Below, piece after piece: positions 34,701 to 44,739 of a DNA stretch of 64,000 nt. The stretch spans positions 87,406,566 to 87,470,565 of the forward strand of contig NC_060251.1 of NCBI RefSeq assembly GCF_921293095.1, given 5' to 3'. The notes beneath the pieces were generated by a model. It made no database searches and was not told the origin of the DNA. It worked only from the letters and a program-made list of their open reading frames with translations. The translations under genes and the position numbers were made by a program. Origin of the DNA: Ischnura elegans (lineage: Eukaryota; Arthropoda; Insecta; Odonata; Coenagrionidae). How positions within the stretch are numbered: the first letter of the stretch is position 1; every line of letters begins with the position of its first letter.

Positions 34701-37019
34701 ACATGCAACTTTTTCTTGATCTAAGGTTAATACCTTTATTCTTTGCAAATGAATAAGATAGATATTTATTCACAACAAAAAAAAAACATAAAATAACATA
34801 TGTTCCTTAGTTAATGTGGCCAATAACTTACCAAGAGAGCTTTCCCCAGCTTCATTGCTGGACATTCGGGCAACATGATCAACACCAATACGCTCAGCTT
34901 CTTCAGTGGCCAATGTATAATGAAGCTCAACAAAAAGCATTGTTGCTTCACCTCCAACAAGGTCAATCACAGACTCGTACAGAGTGACAGGAAGCTAAAT
35001 TGGGAGAGTATTTCACAAGATTAAAACCTCAAAAGAAAGGAGAGTCAAGACGAATAAATAACAAGACACTTCATTGAGCAGAAATTAGAACAGCTTACAT
35101 CTGTGTGTCTAGCTTGTGGATTCATTTTAAGAAAAACTGGACTTTCATTGATTTCACAAATCTGCTTGTGAATTTTTATGTCCATATCATCAGGAGCATC
35201 ACCAGTTGTGTACCAGCCCAAGAAATCAAGATCACTAAATACTTGCTTGACTGCAAAAAAGTTTTAGGATATGAGAAAACACAACTACGTATCATAGTGT
35301 ATTAAAGTCACGCATCATATTGCTACTTCCTGGAGCAATTAGTCCATTCATTGGCTTGTATTATGAGCCCACTCTAAGTATATGCAATTGCATACAAATA
35401 CATCTGCAAAAATTTTCAAATAAACATTAAAATTTAGTACTCACATTGCTTCTCCTTGGTACTATAATAATCTCTGTCTATGATAATATCCCCAGCTATT
35501 TCATTGTACAATAATTCAAATGAGTTCATTATTTCAATTTTTCTTCCTTTCTGTTTTCCAATCAAAGCACCAAAAACTGAAATATTGAAATTAAAGCTTA
35601 TTATTACTATATAATTAAACATGCAATGGTAACTATATTAAAATGTGATTGTAAGGGTAACTTTTGTTCTCATGTTCTAATATTTATATATAACTTAGAT
35701 AAGTAACACAATCATGGAAAAAAAAATCAAGGCATGTAACACTGACTGGGCAAAATGTTATATCAATGTTGTAAAGTACCTTGATTCAGTAATAAATAAG
35801 CAATGACATATAAAAATGAAATACATACTTGTTTTAACAAGTATATATTTCATTTTCATACTTGTTTTAGCAAGTATATTTAATCATTTTCATACTTGTT
35901 TTAACAAGTATATATTTCATTTGCATACTTGTTTTAACAAGTATATATTTCATTTTCATACTTGTTTTAACAAGTATATATTTTATTTTCATACCCCCTT
36001 GGCTTTTGTTATAAGCCGACTTAATATATTTATAATGGATGAGGCAAAAGGCCATGCAGGAGCAAAATGTAAATTTTCAAATATGATATGCCATTGTGCA
36101 GTGTTTTTCATGCAATGTACTTATATGCAATTAAATAAAGATGGAGTTGGATCAAATGAAAATTAGACCAAAATACCATGCCTTCCTCTTGACAATTGAA
36201 ATGAAGTGTGATTTGTACTTCATGAAACATTCAATTCTGTAAACCAATTAGGTGACCAAAAAATCGCATGACCAAATTGAGTACATAAGGGGAATGTGAA
36301 GGCACATGACGAGGAAAAATGATAATGATGAAGACAATATTGATTTTAAAACTCATACAGTGACAGTAATAATAAAAAGCTACAGTACTAAATAAAGGTA
36401 AGTATAGAATAGGAAATACCCCAAATAGTCCTAAGGAAGTATACAAACTACAGCTGATAGTGAAACTGAAAAGCAGATGATGGATGAAATAGTCAACAAC
36501 GTTGGATGTGTCATTGAATAAGAATAGGGAAATGTGAATTAGAGAATAAGTGGGAAATGACACTTAGGATATCCTCTAATAAGAAATATTTTTTTCCATG
36601 AAACATAAAGGGAAACACCAATGAGTAAAATACATCTTCAGCTCTGAACGTAGAGTTAATGAAAAGTGAGCAAGCACAAATTTGCCACCTTCATTGGTAA
36701 AAAAAAATGCCTCGCTGGATTAGCTAAGTAAAGTTTAAAAAAATGGCCATCAGGAATGATGGAAGGAGAATATATGAAGGTATTTGAGCTATGTCAGGAC
36801 CAGGGAATGATACAACAGATACATTCAGGATAACAGACAAAATATGTTAAATAAAATGGCAAAATATTACAAACCTTGATGAGAAGTTCCTTTTTGAGCT
36901 CTTATTCTTGTCCAATGCTCGGAAATATTCATAATTACCAGCGGATGAAGCGACACGGAAACACTGCCTACTGTTCCCGATGATGCCATAACACTCTTTC
37001 CAGGCTCGTCGACTTCCAT
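28752..37019 (-). CDS. CSN6: COP9 signalosome complex subunit 6
   Basis: CSN6 is the MPN-domain partner of CSN5 in the COP9 signalosome, which removes NEDD8 from cullins and so controls cullin-RING ubiquitin ligases. The six exons are 37019-36875, 35576-35445, 35250-35099, 34994-34832, 33150-32957 and 28892-28752. All have GT-AG borders and consistent phases, and they encode 308 residues (human 327). The start is [14 protein letters not shown]. The MPN domain begins [18 protein letters not shown] and runs through [20 protein letters not shown]. The position of the JAMM zinc site reads [11 protein letters not shown] (about residues 104-114) instead of HSHP, as expected for the catalytically dead CSN6. 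Next come [16 protein letters not shown], then [19 protein letters not shown], and the C-terminal helices end in [14 protein letters not shown]. The fifth intron (4 kb) holds LINE, hAT, pogo-like and SINE copies. Intron 1 holds a minisatellite. The gene appears intact. Confidence 0.98.
29757..30057 (-). mobile_element. LINE 3' end (Jockey/CR1-like), inside CSN6 intron 5
   Basis: The minus strand reads [20 protein letters not shown] then [20 protein letters not shown] and ends [12 protein letters not shown] before a stop. This is the C-terminal tail typical of Jockey/CR1-type polyproteins, and it parallels the tail of the LINE at 18.65 kb (LIYNKLPQSIK, YYCVNEYF). About 90 bases of 3' untranslated sequence follow to 29757. 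Only the last 70 or so codons are present, so this is a strongly 5'-truncated insertion in CSN6's own orientation. Confidence 0.72.
30036..30401. mobile_element. pogo/Tigger-like miniature element
   Basis: The ends contain repeated cognate phrases in both orientations (CGGATAACGACCAC, GTTCGCTATCC, TTTGCTAACC). The right end AGGTTTCACTG is followed by TA, the target dinucleotide of Tc1/mariner-pogo elements. This resembles the ACAGTxAAACCTxGxTTA family ends seen elsewhere in the window. There is no transposase. The left border is approximate because it abuts the LINE tail. Confidence 0.6.
31043..31512. mobile_element. hAT-like element
   Basis: The left end is CAGTGGCACTGACTCCATGG and the right end GTTGGCATCCCTG. 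They are flanked by near-identical 8-bp duplications GATGATGG (31035-31042) and GATGATGC (31513-31520). The inverted repeats agree only in part (CAG, then G and GCC/GCA), as is usual for old hAT copies. A GGGGGGGG tract lies near 31100. The 470 bp contain no transposase. Confidence 0.6.
32157..32297 (+). repeat. direct repeat of 30344-30485 within CSN6 intron 5
   Basis: These 141 bases match 30344-30485 in the same orientation with about ten substitutions. The match covers the right end of the pogo-like element (ending TTTCACTGTA) and 80 bases beyond it (GAATGGATGCTATTATTCAT and onward). Because both copies include sequence past the transposon end, this is either a segmental duplication or one larger repeat family inserted twice. 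Confidence 0.75.
32311..32405 (+). mobile_element. Penelope-like terminal fragment with hammerhead-like motif
   Basis: The plus strand reads CTTGATAAT, a GAC/GTC stem around GGTGTAAAT, GAAA, the palindrome ACTAGT and AG. An AATAAAAGTTTGTGGAA segment follows, like the arm of the insertion at 10456-10638. The outer GTGGAA/TTCCAC pair (32366 and about 32402) forms a weak inverted repeat. The order matches a degraded hammerhead core with CTTGATAA for CTGATGA. Confidence 0.45.
33160..33995. other. CSN6 intron 4, no recognised feature
   Basis: Intronic DNA between exons 5 and 4. No repeat was recognised other than the SINE fragment at 34000-34115. The splice ends are TTCGTTCAG at exon 5 and G|GTAAGTTA at exon 4. 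Confidence 0.5.
34000..34115 (-). repeat. tRNA-derived SINE, family B, degraded copy
   Basis: It matches 45656-45800 over TGGTGATAACTTTTA.GGGAGT, CCGCAATGCACAA, TGTGCGAAAAAT.CACA.AG and CCTTGACC.GGATT. The B box that would be GATTCGAACCC is decayed here to GATTGACACTG. Orientation is minus, head at the high-coordinate side. Confidence 0.65.
35822..35995. repeat. minisatellite, 33-34-bp unit, five copies
   Basis: Five tandem units start near 35824, 35857, 35891, 35924 and 35957, each of the form CATACTTGTTTTAACAAGTA followed by TATTTCATTTT. Each unit contains a short palindrome, ACTTG-TTTTAA-CAAGT, so the array can form a row of hairpins. It lies in CSN6 intron 1, some 250 bp upstream (in transcript terms) of exon 2. 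Units differ by one or two bases, indicating recent expansion. Confidence 0.92.
35996..36874. other. CSN6 intron 1, distal part, no recognised feature
   Basis: AT-rich intronic DNA between the minisatellite and exon 1. Short open frames on the minus strand (for instance 36231-36563) lack domain motifs. Confidence 0.5.
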
Positions 37020-37402
37020 TGTGTTTTCTTTTTCTCTAACTAAGTAATATGAATTCTAATGTTTTACCTACAACATATAAGATGATTTCCAGTCGACCGA
37101 GATAAATTTTATAAGGTCCTCAAATCTTAGCTCGAACGCCAGTCACCATCACTGCCGGGCAGAAAACAAAACACAACTAGGATCCAGGTTTCGCATGAGA
37201 ATATCGTATTTATTTTGTTTTGATTTTTCTGATTGGTTGTAATGCGTTTGTTTTTGAATATTCGATGCTTGGAGGGACGTTGGGGTGTGATAGCAATTCA
37301 TGTATTTATGATTTAATATTGACTTATATATCCTTGATTTGTGATATTTTGAATTTAATGGTGTTTCAAACGTTGGAGCATTAGCCAACTTTCTCGGCCA
37401 CG
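37020..37402. promoter_or_regulatory. shared divergent promoter region of CSN6 and SPC25
   Basis: Only 383 bases separate the CSN6 start codon (37019, minus) from the SPC25 start codon (37403, plus), so both 5' untranslated regions and promoters must lie here. CpG sites are moderately enriched near 37090-37160. No clear TATA box at a usable distance was seen for either gene. A head-to-head arrangement of housekeeping genes suggests coupled transcription, which is inference. Confidence 0.75.
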
Positions 37403-40400
37403 ATGGATTGTGGAGCAATTCTACAGAATTTCAAGGAGAACCTTAATTCTCGAATCGACTTCCTCAATGGGCTAGATAATATCGTTCGTGTTATGGAAAC
37501 ACAATTAAGTAAGTGATTTCAGTTCATCAAAGATAACCTTTTTAAATGGTTTTCTCGTCCAACACTCTATGTAATATTTTTTCTTGTTGTGTTACTTAGG
37601 GAAACGACATGATATGGAATCATTACGTGGTGAGATTGAAGAAACAAGGAGAAAGAAAGAACAGCATGTGAAGAGGAACGATTCCCTCAGACAGGCTATA
37701 AAAGAAAACAAATTGAAAAGGGAAAGCCTACTGCGGGAGTTGGATGGCCTAAGGAGTCAAGAACAGGAAGTTATGAAAGGTAAATCAAATCGAGTCACCT
37801 TAGGGCTCATGGGCTGTTACTGTGTAGCATCCATAAAAAAATAAGCTCTTTTCATGTTTATAGCATTTTGACCTGCTTTTTGATGTTTATTTCTCAAATT
37901 TATTTTGCCGAAACGAAATTTTAAATTGATCCTCAGCCTGAGACTTTGAGTTTAATGACATTTCAAAGGCTTGAGCATTAGTTAACTTTCCGGAAGCAAG
38001 GGACTGTGGTGGAATTCTACACTACTTCGAGGAGAACCTTAATTCTCGAATTGATTTTCTTAATCGGCTATATACTATCGCTCACATTATGGAAACAATT
38101 AGTAAGCGATTTCAGTTCATGAAAGATAATCCTACACTTCCATGCCAAATCATCGCCCCTGCTCTATCTAATATTTGCTTGAAACTGAGAGGAAGGTTTA
38201 ATTGCTGGATAGCCACTCTAATGGAAAATCTGGAAAGTTAGGGGATTTCATTGTGCCTGGAAATCGTGGAATGTGAGGGGATATTACAGAAAGATCTGAA
38301 GAAATCATATTTCTGTGGTAGTCAAACAGCTCTCATACCTTATCATTATGAGTGTTGGTTTACCGTTGACATTTGGACATCCCATTCCCAACATTCCGTG
38401 GTTTATGTGGTGATACATATTGTTTATTTTATCTAGCAATTTATGAGAATTGATTTTTATATCATGAATTTGCTTTATTTTTTTTAACATTATAATTTTA
38501 CTATATTTAATCACTCTTAAATCTTCCATAAAGACGAATGTTGGGCCATTACATGTCAAATCAGCACACCCAGTTTGCCTCGCTTGACTTTGAAAATATT
38601 ACGCAAGACTAAAGTGGATGCTAAGATAAAAAAAATCAAATTTAATTTTTTAAATTCACCTTGATTCAGAAATATGGCTTTGTAAAATTTTTGCAATGAT
38701 ATCAGAACTGCATATCCATTGTTTTAGGCCAAAAAGTATTAAAATGCCAGGATTAGCAGTTTTTGAAGGTTAAAATAGACAGTTAATAACTCATCAGGGC
38801 CGGCCTTAGGGCGGGGCGACCACCCCGGGCCCCACGCTTTGAGGGGGTGAAAAAAATTAAAATATACGATAGTTTTGAAAACGCAATTTCAACTATTACT
38901 GTATTCTTAAGTCCGTGCTAGACAAAAAATAATATTATGAAAAAGGAATAATAATGCAGTAATTTTTATTGTGCAATTGCGTTTGTCAGTACAGTACTGT
39001 GTTGTGTGAGTGATAACAACAAGTGAGAAAACTTGACATGAGTGAGAGCGGGCGCGGCTAGGTAGTTGAAGGCGTAGTGTGGCGAGGGGAGGAGTGATGA
39101 TTCATCGCAACCGGCACGGTGGCGTGTTGGCCAGCAACACAGCTTATAAGGGCGCCTGTCACAACAGGTGCCTGGCGCTTTTTATGTTTATTTTACGTTA
39201 TAATTTTATGAATAAATATAATTATAAATTTTATTTGTATTATACTGTTTTGAACTCAACTGCATGATGGTATCATAACGGCGTAATTACGAAGTCTGAA
39301 TTTGGGAGGGGAACACATACTTAGCCAGAGAGTGGTAGGGATTCAAAATGCTCGAGTTTGTAGATGGGGTATAGAGTTTAATATTTTAAGTGAAGGGCCC
39401 CGCACTGAAGGTTCGCCCCTAGCCCCGCACCTGCTAGGGCCGGCCCTGTAACTCATACTATTCTTTTCTGAAATCATTATATCCTTTTTGTGAGAAATGT
39501 CTTCGCCATTTTAATTAATAAATGGCTTAGCATTTTTTGATTAAAATATATCTGGAGAGGCTTACTCTGTCATTTCAAGAAATAGAGGACAAGAAGGAGG
39601 TCAGGATGGCTGTAATTGAAAGACGTTCAAGCTATAGTTAAATTCAGGGTGTATTTTTAAATTAGTCAAATGGTGATGTGTCCTAAGCTTCGTCAAAATC
39701 ATCTGGTGGATGGCAAATGGAGCCCTGAAAAGTACCCTCCAAAACTCACCTAATTTCACACGGCTGTAAATATATCTACTTGTAAGCATTCTGAGGAGCT
39801 GAAAAAGTCAGGCACAATTTCTCGGGCAGGCGGTAGGAAAAGTAATGGACATTCTTGAAAAGCAGGAATAGTTTATTCATTCCATAATCTGTATTTAGCT
39901 CAGATTGCACAAGTGATGTTAGCTGTCGGAGAATGAGAGAGGGTAAGTGTTGGCCTAGGAGTGAGGAAAGCCCGTTACTATCATATATGCTGTTCATTCA
40001 GATGATAATAGAGCCATGAGATGAGTTAGAGGCAGGAGTTAATGTGGTGTATGTGATCTGAGCAAATAAAATCATATTGTAGCAACAGAGAATAGAGCAA
40101 AACCAAAGGAATACACGTATGTGCTGTGAGTGAGCTGGGTAAAATTAATGGATATTCTTTAAAAAACAGGGTTAGTTTGAAGGAATAGATGACTCACTAT
40201 TTAATTTGCCTCTATATATACTCATTACTTGTCAAATTCATTTTTGTGGGGTTTATAGTCTGGGGTGATTCACAAAAGTGCTACATAAACCTTTACCCCT
40301 TAATCGAACCACTGGAGTGCCTTAATTTTTTTCTGTATACAGTGTGAGCTAGTTAGATTTTGCATTATTTTTATTTTTTAGCGGTAAAAAAATTGTGGTA

Positions 40401-43400
40401 TATCCTCAAATTATGGTATCAAGTCATAGTAACATTGATAATAATTTTTCCTTACAGCTCAGGAAGCCAGGGTGGAACATGTAAAACGCCTTTGGAAGTC
40501 ATACGAATTAGCATTGGGATTTTATAAAAAAAGACTTGCCTCTCGCCTGGAGTATCACGAAGACTACATAATTTGGACTTTTACAAATATTTCCACTGAT
40601 AACATGAAAAAATACATGGTGAAATTGGTGAATGAAGATGGCCGATGGTCTTGTAAGTATATTTCTAGGATACATGATTGTATTATATGTAAAGTGTTAG
40701 ATTTTAACTTTCAGCAGTATGCAGTGGCATAACTAGGAATATGTTTCGGAGGGTTCTGGAGGGCGACCCTCTCCCAAGCAACGAGGGAAAATTTTAAAAA
40801 AATGACATGCCTGCAAATGCATTTTACATCATCTTTAACTTTAAGCAGATGCAGTTATTATATGTCAAAACTAGACAATAGTTTTTAATATATTTTTATT
40901 TCTCTGAGGCTTTGGGGGGGATCTATCTTAGTTATGCTACTGACAGTATGAGTAATACACAACATAGTGTAGAGATTATTTTTGTTATAGTTATGCTACT
41001 GACAGTATGAGTAATACACAACATCCCTTTGTACATTCCTATATTATATACTTTTTAAATATTATTTTTTTCCTGTGAGTGCCCACGTTATAGCATATTG
41101 GATCACAAATTTCCTCTGTGTAGCACAAGTTGCAATATCAATGAAAATCACCTTTGACCATGCCATTAACCCAGTGCGCTGAAAAGGCGAGTCTATCTTG
41201 TCATGAATTACTGATGCCAAATCGCACCATGACAAGTGTAACTCACCATCAGATTTTCATAATTTTATCACCATTTAGGGGTACAATATAAACATTTTGA
41301 AAGTTTAACTATGTTAAGATACCCATAATGTGGATAAAGAACTCACATTACATGAAATATGATGCATTGGGTGGAATAAAATGATTTCATTCAAGTAGCG
41401 ATAGATTTGATCCCGGTGGTTGATAATCACTTTTAATTTCACTGTTCAACTTTGTTTACAAACTACAAAATATCATTTCATTATCTACCATTACATTTAA
41501 AAAGAACCACAGAAAAAATAAGGAGAGGATAGGGGCACGATATTCAGGAAATAAATTGAAGTGGAAGGGGTTAACAATTATGTGCCTCTGGGTTCATAAA
41601 TGGCTATTGTCTTTTCCTCCAGCCTTTTATATACTATTGCACAATGGCTACCTCCTGAATGATATGGCAATGTTGGTGTCTCATCTAGACCTGTCTGGCT
41701 TGTTTCTCGGTGCCACACCCAATGCACTTCTACCTTGTGATTGTGGCTGGGAGGGAAGGAATCAGACAAGATTTCTAGTCAGTCTGCATCTATTTCTTTT
41801 AGTAGCAGGAATTGTTTATTTTTTACATTTTAATTGTATCAAAGTGCCTTGCGAACACATCCATTGGTATTTGCTGGATGTGAAAGGCATATTATCTGAG
41901 ACTTTAGTGTCAATTCTTCTTTCTTTAATTTTTGCATTCTTTTCTGCAAACAATAAATATATTAAGTTTGTAGCGTGTCAGTGTGTCTTCGTCAAATGTA
42001 AACTTTGTGGCCCTCTGCTGCGCACCCACAACGGTGAGTGTTGAGAGCAGCAGGGAGTGATTTCATGGATTGGAGTCGAAGTGGTCAGCTCGCATTGTAT
42101 GCAAAAATAAAATGCAGTCCGCCTATATAAGATAAGAGTGACACCTGGGCAATGGACATTCACCACATCACAGCGGCAGGAAGTTAATTCGTGGCTGGAG
42201 TCAAAGTGGTGGTCATCATCATCATCATCACTGGTCAACCATCCTAGGATTGGTTTGATGCAGCTCTCCACTCAGTTCTCCTACCAGCTAATCTTTTCAC
42301 ACCTATGTATTTCTTCTCTTTCACATCTCTCTTTACTTGTTCCATATATTTTGTTCGAGGTCTTCCTTTTCCATTCTTGCCTTCCACTTGTCCTTCGACG
42401 ATTGTCTTCATCAGGCCATCATGTCTCAAGATGTGGCCTATAAGGTTGTTCCGTCTTCTTATTAAGGTTTTCATGAGGCTTCTCTTCTCTCCTATCCTTC
42501 TTAGGACTTCCTCGTTACTAACTCGGTCGATCCATTTGATTTTCATCATTCTTCTGTAGCACCACATTTCGAAGGCCTCTATCCTTGCTTTCTCTGCTGC
42601 GGTCATTGTCCATGCCTTACTTTGTCCATGCCTTCCGTATAGGAGCATACTCCAGATGTAGGTTCTTATAAATTGTTTCTTTACTTCCATATTTAAGTTT
42701 CCCGCTGTAAGCAGGTCTCTCTTTTGGTGGAATGCTCTCTTCGCCTGGGCTATTCTGCTGATAATTTCTTTCTTGCTTCTCCCGTCACTAGTTATCTTGC
42801 TTGGTCTGGTGGTATTGATTGCAAAAAAATTCTCGCACATAGGTGCACATCTCGAGACAAATCAAGTTGTGCTCATATGACACGGTGCATGCTTTCGGAA
42901 AAACATCATGTAGTTTGTGTTTGATGGAGAATCTCTACACACACCTTTCAGCCTTGGTCCCAGCACTGTAGCTTGACATTGTGTAAAGTTGCAGGCGAAA
43001 AATGTGCAAAAACGGACCAAAGAAAGGCATTCTCAGAAAACAGGCAACAAACAATGGCTAGCCACAATTAAGTCCTGTATCCCCACTGCAGTGGTTCTCC
43101 TTTGCAAAACTGTAGCAAAGGATAGCCAAGCACTGACATGCCACAATTCCATGTCCCCCAAACCCACTTTTTGCAATTGGCCCATGATTCTCGTGGTTGG
43201 GAGATGATTCTCATGATTGGGCCATGACAAGGTAACAACCAGTGGCCCAGCAAGATCAACCTGGGTGCTGAGCACACAGGTGGGCACTGCCGGTCATTTT
43301 ATTAAGTGACTACCTAATACAAACTTTACACTTTCGATAGCATTATTTTTTATGCATAAGTTCTTTTATTTTATACTTTCAGGCACAGAAATGTCACCAA

Positions 43401-43513
43401 AATTAAAGTCTAGAGATGTACTTATGGAAACATTGAAGGAAACAAATGACATCCAGGGTTTTTTGTCAAATGTCAGAAGCAGATTCAAGAAAATTGCGAA
43501 TTTGAAAAACTGA
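37403..43513 (+). CDS. SPC25: kinetochore protein Spc25 (Ndc80 complex)
   Basis: Spc25 pairs with Spc24 at the centromere-facing end of the Ndc80 complex, linking the MIS12 complex to microtubule-bound Ndc80/Nuf2. The four exons are 37403-37508, 37600-37779, 40458-40652 and 43383-43513, with GT-AG borders, phase-1 junctions and a TGA stop. The product is 203 residues (human 224). Residues 1 to about 105 are charged and heptad-like (HDMESLRGEIEETRRKKEQH, LKRESLLRELDGLRSQEQE), the long coiled coil that pairs with Spc24. The rest forms the small RWD globular domain: RLWKSYELALGFYKKRLASR, IIWTFTNIS, KYMVKLVNEDGRW, then METLKETNDIQGFLSNVRSR ending FKKIANLKN. The family pattern is F.FT.I(D/S), (K/R).T.(N/D)...FL..VR..F. 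Identification rests on this C-terminal pattern plus length and architecture. Introns 2 and 3 are large and carry repeats and a copy of exon 1. Confidence 0.93.
37942..38178 (+). pseudogene. degenerate tandem duplicate of SPC25 promoter-proximal region and exon 1
   Basis: This block in SPC25 intron 2 closely repeats 37344-37585. It includes the sequence just before the start codon, all of exon 1 (GAGAACCTTAATTCTCGAAT, ATGGAAACA.ATTAGTAAG with the donor) and part of intron 1 (GCGATTTCAGTTCAT.AAAGAT). The start codon region differs (GGGACTGTGG in place of CGATGGATTGTGG), so the copy lacks the ATG, and it contains point changes and small deletions. It is therefore a non-coding relic of a roughly 0.6-kb tandem duplication. 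Its retained donor could in principle be used as a cryptic exon end. Confidence 0.88.
38796..39448. mobile_element. hAT non-autonomous element, 653 bp
   Basis: The terminal inverted repeats are CAGGGCCGGCCTTAG and the inverse of CTAGGGCCGGCCCTG. The flanking 8-bp duplications TAACTCAT are perfect (38788-38795 and 39449-39456). The interior begins with a GC-rich segment (CGGGGCGACCACCCCGGGCC) and the other end has a matching GCCCCTAGCCCCGCACC segment, while the core is AT-rich. No transposase frame. It lies in SPC25 intron 2. Confidence 0.94.
39840..40210 (+). mobile_element. two RTE-like LINE fragments
   Basis: The segment at 39845-40060 resembles the LINE at 9.6-12.5 kb around 11260-11480 (GGACATTCTTGAAAAGCAGG, TCTGTATTTAGCTCAGATTG, GAGTTAGAGGCAGGAGT). 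At 40130-40200 the same region recurs (CTGGGTAAAATTAATGGAT, GGAATAGATGA). Both are short, stop-ridden pieces of the reverse transcriptase and belong to one decayed family. Confidence 0.6.
40722..40942. mobile_element. hAT miniature element in SPC25 intron 3
   Basis: The ends are CAGTGGCATAACTAGG and the inverse of CTTAGTTATGCTACTG. The 8-bp flanking duplications are GCAGTATG (40714-40721) and ACAGTATG (40943-40950). At 221 bp it is non-autonomous. It inserted within 70 bases of SPC25 exon 3's donor. Confidence 0.88.
40929..41024 (+). repeat. 37-bp direct duplication overlapping a hAT end
   Basis: The sequence TAGTTATGCTACTGACAGTA and the next 17 bases occur twice, at 40929-40965 and 40988-41024, separated by 22 bases. 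The unit spans the last 14 bases of the hAT element, its target duplication and flanking DNA, so the duplication happened after the transposon inserted. The copies look identical, implying a recent event. Confidence 0.9.
41030..42210. other. SPC25 intron 3, unassigned
   Basis: A plus-strand open frame of 162 codons (41556-42044) is the longest here apart from the LINEs. It is hydrophobic, has no recognisable domain and no splice logic linking it to SPC25. Its reverse strand is also open. At 42020-42200 two similar 80-base segments (GGATTGGAGTCGAAGTGGT and GGCTGGAGTCAAAGTGGT) repeat each other. The whole may be unidentified retroelement sequence. Confidence 0.35.
42212..42800 (-). mobile_element. 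RTE-like LINE, 3' part
   Basis: Reading minus, the frame is open from ITSDGRSKKEIISRIAQAKR, through RTYIWSMLLYGRHGQSKAWT, to the RTE/BovB-type signature RIEAFEMWCYRRMMKIKWID, RVSNEEVLRRIGEKRS and HILRHDGLM. The 3' end carries a (GAT)n tail (on the plus strand ATC repeats, 42214-42230), characteristic of RTE-clade elements. The copy is truncated on its 5' side within the segment after the RT palm. Long uninterrupted reading marks it as relatively recent. Confidence 0.88.
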
Positions 43514-44739
43514 AAGTTATTTTGTGTAATTGACCATGTAATATACTCATTTCATTCTTGTAATATGTGTCTCTTTTGAAAGACTTACAAGATATATTCA
43601 TTTTATTTTCAAAAGAAATATTTCAAATTGTTAACATCTAAAAACCATGTTTTGTGTTCATCAGTAAGCATGGAAATTGTGAGAAAGTAAGAGGAAGTTG
43701 CCTTAGGTATCTAGTGTGATATCATGTGCATTTATCCTCAACCAATTTTTCATTCACTGTGTTCTCTTGTCAGTGCCATGAATTATATGGTGGGATAAAA
43801 CTCTTTTATATATCTGAGAGGGAATTGACTCTCTTGACGCTATTTGATTTGTAATAATGCTTTGTAAATATTTTTGCTTCATTAAACCTTATTTTCATAT
43901 AAGTCATGGCTACATTATTTTTTCTGCTATTTTTTGCTGAGATTTTTTCTGTTGAGATACACTTCTCATGATTTAGTGGTTCAATCAAATGTTGTTCTTT
44001 TACTATCCTTACTTCATTGCTTAAGCCATGAATGTTAAATGGGTTGTTATTAGTGGCCCATGTCAAAAAATCTCTGCTTGAAAAGTTGTGTATCTTAAAA
44101 TATTTTTCTAATTGTGACATTATAGTAAATATACTGAGTTTGGTGTTGAATTTATACTTTCTAATTTATCATTTGAAATTAATGACATCGAAATGTCAGT
44201 ATTGAATTTCAAATATTATTATTAATGAAATATTTTTTTTCGTGGCCACTTCTATTTGCGGTAACATCTAACAAACAATATAAAAAGTATTTTTTTCCTG
44301 CAACCATTTTAGTAGCAGCAATGTGGCGGAGTAAATTTTGGCTGTCACTAATGAACCTTTGGTCACAAGTCCGAAGGCCATGTTATTCAAGCATAATAAC
44401 TCTTCACGTTCTTGTGTTTCCATTTTAGGATCATTTTGACCATGATGTATTTTGAAATTCAGTTTATGTAACCATTGACAACAATCCTATTACTTTTGCA
44501 ACAATCTATTTCTCATGGTGATTATTTGAAAGTTAGATCAACTTTGATCATACTTATAATTATCTGCATACTTTGATTTATCATTCACCTCCAGACGGTA
44601 TAAAAGTGATGTATTCCAGATTCTTAATTTGGAATTTCACTTTTTTTACAGTCTTCCACCTCATAAATGGTGGGTAAAGATACTTAATATTTATCTAGGC
44701 ATGCTCTTCAGTATCATAATTATATATTTTTAATTCCAG
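43514..44739. other. SPC25 3' region and spacer
   Basis: Holds the SPC25 3' untranslated sequence (an ATTAAA lies near 43884) and the upstream part or first intron of the next plus-strand gene. No first exon for that gene was recognised. Confidence 0.4.

Noticed and set aside
36231-36563. 110-codon minus-strand frame in CSN6 intron 1
   Set aside because: Phe/Ser/Tyr-rich low-complexity translation of AT-rich intron DNA, without splice sites that fit CSN6.
37149-37418. 89-codon minus-strand frame between CSN6 and SPC25
   Set aside because: It lies antisense to SPC25 exon 1 and inside the shared promoter; CSN6 starts below it with a conserved N-terminus.
41556-42044. 162-codon hydrophobic open frame in SPC25 intron 3
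   Set aside because: No recognisable family, the opposite strand is also open, and it lies among repeats; not enough to call a gene.
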